From contig DATFJU010000016.1 of the NCBI GenBank assembly GCA_035269015.1, forward strand, positions 14,737 to 78,736: DNA of 64,000 bases, read 5' to 3'. The position numbers and the translations under genes were made by a program. Shown in pieces: positions 57,760 through 64,000 of the stretch. This DNA is from JAIPJO01 sp035269015. Lineage in GTDB: Bacteria; Patescibacteriota; Patescibacteriia; Patescibacteriales; UBA12465. Every line of letters starts with the position of its first letter. Position 1 is the first letter of the stretch. The notes under the pieces are model-generated. The model ran no database searches. It saw only the letters and a program-made list of their open reading frames with translations, and had not been told where the DNA came from.

Positions 57760-60012
57760 TTATTTTTTTGCTTCACTATAATCACAAGACTTATTACTAC
57801 ACTCTAAACTGTCACCTTTATCTAGTAATAAATTATCACATTCAGGACATTTTTTGTTTACTGGTTTGTGGGAGTAGATATTTTTACAATCAGGATAATT
57901 ATCACAGGCATAGAAAGGCCCACGTTTGCCAAATTTTTTAACAATTTTACCTTTCTCACATTTAGGACAAGTAATATCTTCTGTGTCATCACCAGGCTGC
58001 TTAATGTTTTTAATATTTTTGCATTTAGGATAATTACTACAACCTTTAAAATAACCATACTTACCTTTTTTTACTGTCATTTCAGAACCACATTTTTCAC
58101 ATTTTTCTCCTTTAAATTTTTCTTTTAGTTTTTCTAATTCTTTATCTACTTTAGCTACCCCACCTTTACCTAAAGGTTTAGCGTTTTTACAGTCAGGGAA
58201 GTTGCCACAGGCTAAAAACTTACCATATCTTCCAGTTTTAATAATCATTTTAGATCCGCATTTATCACAGATCTCTTTGCTTTCTTCTTCAGGCATAATA
58301 TCTTGTTTATTAATTTCATTATATTTTTCTTCTAAGTTTTGAAGGAAGTCTTTGTAGAAGTTATCTACTACCGGCACCCACTTTTTTTTACCTGAAGAAA
58401 TTTCATCTAAATCTTTTTCCAAGGTAGCAGTGAATTTAAAATCAACAATTTTCGGAAAGTGATTTTTTAGAAGATCAATTACTACAAAGGCAATGTCAGT
58501 AGGGAATAGTCTTTTACCTTCATCTCTATTTACATAATTTCTAGTAATTATTGTGGAAATAGTGGGAGCGTAAGTTGATGGTCTACCTATACCATGTTTT
58601 TCCATTTCTTTAACTAGGCCAGCATCACTATAGCGGGCGGGGGGCTGAGTAAAGTGTTGCTTGTCTTCTAGTTTTTCCAATTTTAGTTTCTCATCTTTTT
58701 CTAAGTCAGGGAATTCTATTTGCTGACTCTTTTCAGGGTATACTTCTAAATATCCCTTAAAGGTAGTAATTTGACCAGTACTTCTAAATTCGTATGGAGT
58801 GTTTAATGCAGTGATATCGCAAGTTGTTGAAAGAGTTTTAGCTGGGTTCATTTGACTGGCAACAGATCTTTGCCATATTAAATTATATAATTTGTATTGT
58901 TGAGGAGTTAACGAATCCTTTAATTTATCTGGACTCCTTAAGGCTGAAGTTGGTCTTATGGCTTCGTGAGCTTCTTGAGCACCTTTTGACTTTGTTTTAT
59001 AAATATTAGCTTTAGCAGGTAAGTGTTTATTAGAAAACTCTTTATTTATATAATCTCTAGCCTCTTCAATAAATGTTTTTGATAAATTAAGAGAGTCTGT
59101 TCTCATGTAAGTGATTAGACCTGAGTGTCCTTCGCCTTTAATATCAATACCCTCATACAATTGCTGAGCTATCATCATTGTTTGTTTAGAGCTAAAGCCA
59201 AGCCAACGGTTAGCGGTTTGTTGTAGGGTGGAAGTGGTAAATGGTTTAGGTGGATTCTTTAAGTTTTCTTTAGTACTAATATCTTTTATTTGGTAGTCTT
59301 TGTCTTTTAAATTCTCAGTTATTTCTTTAGCTTCTTTTTCTGTTTTGATAGCCATTTTAGCAATCGTTTTATCATTTATTTTATTAAGTTTAGCTAAAAG
59401 AGGCATACTTTCATTTTTCTTACTTCTAAAATCAGCCTCTATTGTCCAATACTCTTCTTCTTTAAAGGCTTGCCTTTCTTTTTCTTTTTCCACTACTAAT
59501 CTAACAGCTACACTTTGTACTCTACCAGCACTAAGACCCTTTACTACTTTTTTCCACAGAAAAGGCGAAAGTTCATAACCTACTAATCTATCTAATATTC
59601 TTCTAGCTTGTTGAGCATCAACCATTTTATGATCTATACTTTTAGGGTTTTTTAAAGCTTCTTCAATGGCTGGTTTAGTGATTTCGTGAAAAACGATCCT
59701 TTTGGTTTCTTTTTCAGGAATTTTTAAAGCTTTAACTAAATGCCAAGCAATAGCTTCACCCTCGCGATCTTCATCTGAAGCTAGAATAATTTCATCTGCT
59801 TTTTCTGCGAGTTTTTTCAGTTTAGTAACATTTTTCTTGGCTTTAGTAGGGATAATATATTGAGGTTCATAATTATTTTCAATATCAATACCCATTTTGC
59901 TTTTTGGCAAATCTCTAATATGGCCAAAAGATGACTCTAATTTGTAGTTAGAATCAATAAACTTTGTTATAGTTTTTGCCTTGGTAGGACTCTCTACTAT
60001 TATTAATTTCAT
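57760..60012 (-). CDS. topA: DNA topoisomerase I
   Basis: Type IA topoisomerase of 750 residues that relaxes negative supercoils. The TOPRIM domain begins LIIVESPTKAKTI and includes ASDEDREGEAIAWH. The active-site motif is GLITYMRTDS. The C-terminal end (about 575-750) holds four zinc ribbons: CDKCGSK...CGNFPDC, CEKCGSE...CSNYPKC, CPKCEKG...CDNYPDC and CPECDNL...CSNKSC. The last is the shortest. It is transcribed alone from its own promoter. Confidence 0.96.
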   Translation of the reverse strand: MKLIIVESPTKAKTITKFIDSNYKLESSFGHIRDLPKSKMGIDIENNYEPQYIIPTKAKKNVTKLKKLAEKADEIILASDEDREGEAIAWHLVKALKIPEKETKRIVFHEITKPAIEEALKNPKSIDHKMVDAQQARRILDRLVGYELSPFLWKKVVKGLSAGRVQSVAVRLVVEKEKERQAFKEEEYWTIEADFRSKKNESMPLLAKLNKINDKTIAKMAIKTEKEAKEITENLKDKDYQIKDISTKENLKNPPKPFTTSTLQQTANRWLGFSSKQTMMIAQQLYEGIDIKGEGHSGLITYMRTDSLNLSKTFIEEARDYINKEFSNKHLPAKANIYKTKSKGAQEAHEAIRPTSALRSPDKLKDSLTPQQYKLYNLIWQRSVASQMNPAKTLSTTCDITALNTPYEFRSTGQITTFKGYLEVYPEKSQQIEFPDLEKDEKLKLEKLEDKQHFTQPPARYSDAGLVKEMEKHGIGRPSTYAPTISTIITRNYVNRDEGKRLFPTDIAFVVIDLLKNHFPKIVDFKFTATLEKDLDEISSGKKKWVPVVDNFYKDFLQNLEEKYNEINKQDIMPEEESKEICDKCGSKMIIKTGRYGKFLACGNFPDCKNAKPLGKGGVAKVDKELEKLKEKFKGEKCEKCGSEMTVKKGKYGYFKGCSNYPKCKNIKNIKQPGDDTEDITCPKCEKGKIVKKFGKRGPFYACDNYPDCKNIYSHKPVNKKCPECDNLLLDKGDSLECSNKSCDYSEAKK

Positions 60013-60039
60013 GATTTTAAGATAAGTTTATATAATATT

Positions 60040-60067
60040 AGTGTACAATTAAGGGAATTATTGTCAA
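60040..60067 (-). promoter_or_regulatory. Promoter of topA
   Basis: TTGACA and TACACT separated by 16 bp on the minus strand, with a leader of about 20 nt. Confidence 0.55.
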
Positions 60068-60144
60068 GCAAATATAGTGTAACAGTTAATTATTAAAGAA
60101 AAATAAAAATTAATTAATTTTTAATTTTATCTAAAGATTAATTA

Positions 60145-60174
60145 TTGTTGACTAAGTTATATTTTTTGTATAAT
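60145..60174 (+). promoter_or_regulatory. Promoter of the 61-residue membrane protein gene
   Basis: A perfect TATAAT at 60169-60174 with TTGTTG 18 bp upstream (or TTGACT at 15 bp). Confidence 0.5.
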
Positions 60175-60214
60175 CTGTAATAACAGTTATTTGTTGTACC
60201 TTAAAAAAATAATT

Positions 60215-60400
60215 ATGAAAAATAATTTAAAATATTTCGAAAAAGATTATATTCCAGATGAAGGTGAAATTTATTTTTATGAAAGACTGCAAGGAAAATC
60301 AGAAAAGAGGTGCAGGTTTTCTCTTTTGTTTTTTTTAATTTTCGGTCTTTTTTTACTTATAACTCCTTTAGTTTATGGAATAAAATCATTGTTTTTTTAA
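60215..60400 (+). CDS. Small membrane protein of unknown function
   Basis: A 61-residue protein starting at ATG 60215, with a hydrophilic first half (residues 1-35, with YFEKDYIPDEGEIYFYERLQG) and one membrane helix (about 38-58). A TTG at 60191 in frame would add eight residues but lies only about 10 bp from the predicted start site, so I chose the ATG. It has its own promoter and a terminator, which supports a real gene. No family is recognised. Confidence 0.55.
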   Translation: MKNNLKYFEKDYIPDEGEIYFYERLQGKSEKRCRFSLLFFLIFGLFLLITPLVYGIKSLFF

Positions 60401-60407
60401 CATTTTT

Positions 60408-60436
60408 AAAACCGATCTTAATTATAGATCGGTTTT
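60408..60436 (+). terminator. Bidirectional terminator between the small membrane protein gene and pth
   Basis: Perfect eleven-base arms AAAACCGATCT/AGATCGGTTTT around a seven-base loop. It overlaps the pth stop codon. Confidence 0.8.
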
Positions 60437-60982
60437 TTCTTGTATTTGTGGTTTTAAATTATTCCAAGCTGTTTTTATGTTTTTAAATTCTTCAGGTTTT
60501 AATTTGCTAAGTACATATTTTTCAGTTGGAATCATTGCTTGAGATGTTGGTTTTTTTATACCTATCCTTATTCTAATAAAATTCTTGGTTTTAATATGAG
60601 AAATAATATTAGAAACCCCTTTATGTCCAGCACTGGATGAATCTTCAGATAGCTTTATTTTTCCTAGTTCAATATCTAGGTCATCATGTATTACAATCAA
60701 AGTATCTTTTAGGTCGTAATCTTTTTTTTGAAAAAGCCCCCAAGTTTTAGGTAATAATTTATAGTAGTGTAAAACTTTAGAAACAGCTTCACCAGACTTG
60801 TTCATATAAGTTTGAGGCTTGAAGTACAAGTTTTCTCCTTCTTGGTATGATAGGCTGTTTAATTTTTTATTCTCTTGCCACTTTGGTTTCTGTAGATACC
60901 AATCTAATATATCAAAACCAATATTATGTCTAGTTTTATTATATTTTTCACCAGGGTTACCTAGCCCAACTATTATTTTCAT
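60422..60982 (-). CDS. pth: Peptidyl-tRNA hydrolase
   Basis: Recycles peptidyl-tRNA released from stalled ribosomes. The 186-residue protein has GLGNPGEKYNKTRHNIGFDIL at the N-terminus (Asn10 and catalytic His20 in separate motifs GLGNPG and TRHNIG), FKPQTYMNKSGEAV, and IHDDLDIELGKIKL with the catalytic Asp. SSSAGHKGVSNI is the substrate-binding loop. It starts 2 bp after der ends, so the two are probably translated from one mRNA. Confidence 0.95.
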   Translation of the reverse strand: MKIIVGLGNPGEKYNKTRHNIGFDILDWYLQKPKWQENKKLNSLSYQEGENLYFKPQTYMNKSGEAVSKVLHYYKLLPKTWGLFQKKDYDLKDTLIVIHDDLDIELGKIKLSEDSSSAGHKGVSNIISHIKTKNFIRIRIGIKKPTSQAMIPTEKYVLSKLKPEEFKNIKTAWNNLKPQIQEKTDL

Positions 60983-60984
60983 AT

Positions 60985-62403
60985 TTATTTACGCTTTAAC
61001 CAAGTTTTAATTGGTGTGCCAATAAAGCCATGGAATTTTCTTAATTGATTTTCTATAAAACGAAGATAGCTAGGGTTTAAGGTGTCGTTGGGACCGATAG
61101 TAATTTCAAATACTGGTGGCCCCACTTCCCTTTGTCTAACAGTTTTAATATGAGGTCTTTTGTATCCCTTACCTTTGGTTGGTTTGTGTATCTTTACAAT
61201 ATTTAAAAGAAAATCATGAAGTTCTTGAGTTTCTAGTTTTTGATTTCTTTCAGAATTAACTTGCATTATTAATTCTAAAAGTGAATATATTTTTTTAGAG
61301 ATAATATCTTTATTTTTTTCCTCACCTTCAGCTTTATTGGTTTTAACTATATTGTTTTCCTTAGCTTGGCAAGAAATAAAAAGAATTGGAACCCAAGTAA
61401 TAAAAGGAAGGTGTCTGTATATTTCAGCTGTTTGTTCTTTAGTATCTTTATCTTCAAATAGATCCCACTTGTTAGCAATTATAATTAAGCTTTTTTGGTG
61501 TTCTATAATTTCATCTACTAATTTAGAGTCTTGCATGGTGAGACCTTCATTAATATCAATAACTAAAAGTACTATATCTGAGCGCCTCATAGCAGTTAAA
61601 GATTTGCTAACACTGCTTTTTCCTAAAAAATCTAATTTTCTGAATTTTCTATTTATACCAGCAGTATCAACTAAAGTTATTTTATTTTCATTGTATTTAA
61701 TAGGGGTATCTTGAGGTTCTCTAGTGGTATGAGCAGTTTCGCTTACCACCACCCTTTCATAGCCAAGAATTTTATTTAATAGAGATGATTTTCCAACATT
61801 TGGTTTTCCTAGAATACAAACCTTAACACCTTTATCTTCTAGCTCAGGTATCTCGTTTTCATCAGGAGCTTTGATTAAATTATTGATCTTATCTAAAAGA
61901 TCCCCTGTGCCTGAACCAGTAGCGGATGATACTGGCATTGGTTCTAAAAGGCCTAGTTTATAGAATTGTGCACTTTCAGGTAGATGTTTAAAGTTATCTA
62001 CTTTGTTAACTACTAAAATAGTTTTTTTTCTAAATTGTTTATGGTTGTTAATATATTTAGCTAGTTGTGTATCTTGAGACACTACGCCAGTATGGTTATC
62101 AACAGTGAAGAGTATTAAATCTGCTTTTTTTAGATAAAACTCAGCTTGTTTTTTTAAGCCTTCCTCTACACTGTCTTTATCTTTTTTTGATCCAGGACTG
62201 TGATCCCAACCAGCTAAATCAATTAGTTGAAATATTTTTCCTTGCCATTTAGCTATAGCAATATTGGAATCTCTGGTAGTGCCAGGAATTTCAGAAATTA
62301 AAGCTTTGTTTTTTTCAGCTAAACGATTAAATAAAGTTGATTTGCCAACATTTGTACGTCCAAAAATCACTACCAATGGCAATTTTGTTTTTGAATTTAT
62401 CAT
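60985..62403 (-). CDS. der: GTPase Der (EngA)
   Basis: Ribosome-assembly GTPase with two tandem G domains and a C-terminal KH-like domain, 472 residues. G domain one has GRTNVGKSTLFN, LAGWDHSP (DxAG) and VNKVD. G domain two has GKPNVGKSSLLN, DTAGINRKFR and ANKWD. The last 100 residues include KGYKRPHIKTVRQREVGPP and GTPIKTWLKRK (KH-like). The DTAGW variation in the first G3 motif (LAGWDH) is slightly unusual. Confidence 0.95.
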   Translation of the reverse strand: MINSKTKLPLVVIFGRTNVGKSTLFNRLAEKNKALISEIPGTTRDSNIAIAKWQGKIFQLIDLAGWDHSPGSKKDKDSVEEGLKKQAEFYLKKADLILFTVDNHTGVVSQDTQLAKYINNHKQFRKKTILVVNKVDNFKHLPESAQFYKLGLLEPMPVSSATGSGTGDLLDKINNLIKAPDENEIPELEDKGVKVCILGKPNVGKSSLLNKILGYERVVVSETAHTTREPQDTPIKYNENKITLVDTAGINRKFRKLDFLGKSSVSKSLTAMRRSDIVLLVIDINEGLTMQDSKLVDEIIEHQKSLIIIANKWDLFEDKDTKEQTAEIYRHLPFITWVPILFISCQAKENNIVKTNKAEGEEKNKDIISKKIYSLLELIMQVNSERNQKLETQELHDFLLNIVKIHKPTKGKGYKRPHIKTVRQREVGPPVFEITIGPNDTLNPSYLRFIENQLRKFHGFIGTPIKTWLKRK

Positions 62404-62410
62404 ATTTAAA

Positions 62411-63910
62411 TTAATTAGCGCCTAAAATAATAATTAGATCAGGTTTGACGATATTTTCTTCCTGAGCTCTTTCGCTTATATAATCTTTAAGCCATTTAGG
62501 GAGTATAGTGCTGGAACTAGCAGATAGTTTATCCTCTAATATTTTAAGGGCATTTTCTTTATCACCAAAACTTAAATCATATATCTTAGTACTATTATTA
62601 TTGGCTTGAGGAGAGTTGTCAATGTTGGTGACAGTGAAACTCATGTTTTTAAGATTTTCAGCACTTTCAGAGGCTAGTCCATTAACATTAGTACCATTTA
62701 GTATTTCCACTTTTGTATTTTTTTCTGCTATTAATTTTTTTTCTGGTTTACTTTTCTCAGGTTCAACAAAATTTTCTTGACTATATTCACTAAGAGTATT
62801 TTCAGTATCGCCAAATATATCTTGTATCCAAGTAGCTATATTTTTATAGTTACCTGTTTTGGGAACTAAAATATAAGCTCCATTAGCGCTTCTAGTAGCG
62901 TAAAGATAATTATCATGAGCATCATTTAGTACATAATTGTTAATATTTTCTGAGTTTACATCTTTAAACAAATTCCACATCTTTACTATTTCTGAAATAG
63001 TAAAATTAGTTTCTAAATTATTATCTACATGATTTATTATTCTAGAAATTAATCCAGGTCTAAGATAGGTATGGCTAGAAAAAACTTTATCTTTTATAGC
63101 TTCAATTATTTTTTGTTGTCTTTTAGCTCTAGCAAAGTCTGAGCCTTCAATGCCTTGGGCATGTCTGGAACGTGCATATTTTAAGGCTAGAGTTCCATCC
63201 ATAGTCTGCCAGCCTTCTTCTACGTGTAAGTGCTCGTAGCGGCTGTAATAATTAGGGTTGCTTTCTTCTCCTGAGATAGGGTACTTATAATCATCAAAGG
63301 TGTTTTCTACATTAACTTCTAAGCCTCCCAATTCGTCAACAATTTTAACGAATCCTTCAAAATCTATTTTAATATTGTAATGTATGTCTATGTTAAAAAG
63401 ACTTTTTAAAGTATTATTTAGTTCATATATTCCTGTACCTTCTTGGTTAGACTCGGCATAAGCATTAATATTGTTTATTTTTGTCCAACCATGATCAGGC
63501 CAAGGTACAGACATATCTCTAGGAATAGAAATCATGGTCACTTCTTGAGTTGACGGCTTCATACTTACTAAAATAATAGTATCGGTTAACTGCGCTCCAT
63601 CATGCCCAGCTCCACCAATTCCAGTTAAAAGCACATTAATTCTATCTTGATTTTCACCAGCTAAGCTTTTTTCACCAGTAGTTGTTAAATGTTTTATTTT
63701 TCCCCAAAAAGACATGTTAGATAACCAAGATTCTGAACTTTGGCTAGAGATTAAAGCGGTACTAGAAAAAATAAAAAAACCAATAACTACAAATATTAAC
63801 AGATATGAGAATAATCTTATACTACGTTTAAATTTGTTAGTTTTGGGTTCCTCTATCTCTTCTTCCCAAGACTTTTCTTGGGCATGCATTTTTTCTTGGA
63901 AGTCTATCAT
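62411..63910 (-). CDS. LytR-CpsA-Psr family protein with LytR C-terminal domain
   Basis: A 499-residue wall-glycopolymer transferase-type protein. It has a cytoplasmic acidic start, a membrane anchor (about 33-56), and an LCP domain (about 90-300) with LLTGIGGAGHDGAQLTDTIILVS, ISIPRDMSVPWP and KYARSRHAQGIEGSDFARAKRQQ, the last carrying the phosphate-binding Arg cluster. The LytR_C domain (about 398-490) begins VEILNGTNVNGLA. Such enzymes attach polymers from a lipid carrier to peptidoglycan. It is 7 bp upstream of der with its own promoter. Confidence 0.93.
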   Translation of the reverse strand: MIDFQEKMHAQEKSWEEEIEEPKTNKFKRSIRLFSYLLIFVVIGFFIFSSTALISSQSSESWLSNMSFWGKIKHLTTTGEKSLAGENQDRINVLLTGIGGAGHDGAQLTDTIILVSMKPSTQEVTMISIPRDMSVPWPDHGWTKINNINAYAESNQEGTGIYELNNTLKSLFNIDIHYNIKIDFEGFVKIVDELGGLEVNVENTFDDYKYPISGEESNPNYYSRYEHLHVEEGWQTMDGTLALKYARSRHAQGIEGSDFARAKRQQKIIEAIKDKVFSSHTYLRPGLISRIINHVDNNLETNFTISEIVKMWNLFKDVNSENINNYVLNDAHDNYLYATRSANGAYILVPKTGNYKNIATWIQDIFGDTENTLSEYSQENFVEPEKSKPEKKLIAEKNTKVEILNGTNVNGLASESAENLKNMSFTVTNIDNSPQANNNSTKIYDLSFGDKENALKILEDKLSASSSTILPKWLKDYISERAQEENIVKPDLIIILGAN

Positions 63911-63942
63911 AAAGAAATTAAAGTCTATACTTAGGTCTATTT

Positions 63943-63971
63943 ATTATATAAGTAATATACTTTTTTTACAA
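63943..63971 (-). promoter_or_regulatory. Promoter of the LytR-CpsA-Psr, der, pth unit
   Basis: TTGTAA and TATAAT separated by 17 bp on the minus strand, about 33 bp before the start codon. The three genes follow at gaps of 7 and 2 bp. Confidence 0.65.
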
Positions 63972-64000
63972 CTTTTGCTAAAATATAAGTAACTCCATTA

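Noticed and set aside
1..64000. CRISPR arrays, insertion sequences or prophage
   Set aside because: No regularly spaced direct repeats, transposase, integrase or phage structural genes were found in the window.

Overview
The window is low-GC bacterial DNA (A/T-rich throughout, TAA/TAG stops dominant, standard code) with compact genes, tight operons and almost no recognisable Shine-Dalgarno sequences. Gene content points to a Candidatus Patescibacteria (CPR) genome, possibly near Falkowbacteria or a related lineage. It holds translation and repair housekeeping genes, many small membrane proteins, VanW and LytR-CpsA-Psr wall proteins, a type IV pilus-type ATPase, and almost no biosynthesis. The lineage is inferred from gene content; no rRNA is present.

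Layout. 1-8.8 kb: 3' part of tsaE, lspA, a DksA-like gene, tRNA-Asp, a membrane phosphoesterase, an APC permease, acylphosphatase, a run of small membrane or secreted proteins including a lycopene-cyclase-domain-like protein, then an rRNA pseudouridine synthase and an O-antigen-ligase-like protein. 9-15.3 kb: an ECF sigma factor with its probable membrane anti-sigma partner, the rpsF-ssb-rpsR-efp operon behind a structured leader, a Trm11-like methyltransferase and an orphan gene. 15.3-23.3 kb: ychF, an RND pump with its adaptor, a ~280-nt structured RNA of unknown family, tRNA-Cys, tsaD and tRNA-Glu.

23.3-31.2 kb is the most interesting block. An ArsR-type repressor sits behind a near-consensus promoter with a palindromic operator. 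It is followed by a frameshifted binding-protein-like gene, a thioredoxin-CcdA fusion, a GcvH-like lipoyl carrier, a CPHC thioredoxin-fold lipoprotein, a CoA-disulfide-reductase-like flavoprotein, lipoyl synthase, a two-gene lipoate ligase and a cardiolipin synthase-like gene. No glycine cleavage or 2-oxoacid dehydrogenase genes are present. The arrangement suggests a self-contained lipoyl-based electron relay from NAD(P)H through the membrane to extracytoplasmic dithiol proteins.

31.3-46 kb: a short UvrA lacking the UvrB-binding insertion, SuhB-like phosphatase, phosphodiesterase, a translin-family protein, a double-length PilB/GspE ATPase, membrane proteins, tyrS-argS-glyS, mscL and a ComEC-like metallo-beta-lactamase-fold protein. 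46-64 kb: a second free-standing small RNA, VanW, Hsp20, tRNA-Val, an unusual tRNA-Ile(UAU), a degenerate DHH protein, valS, pheS-pheT, topA, pth, der and a LytR-CpsA-Psr protein.
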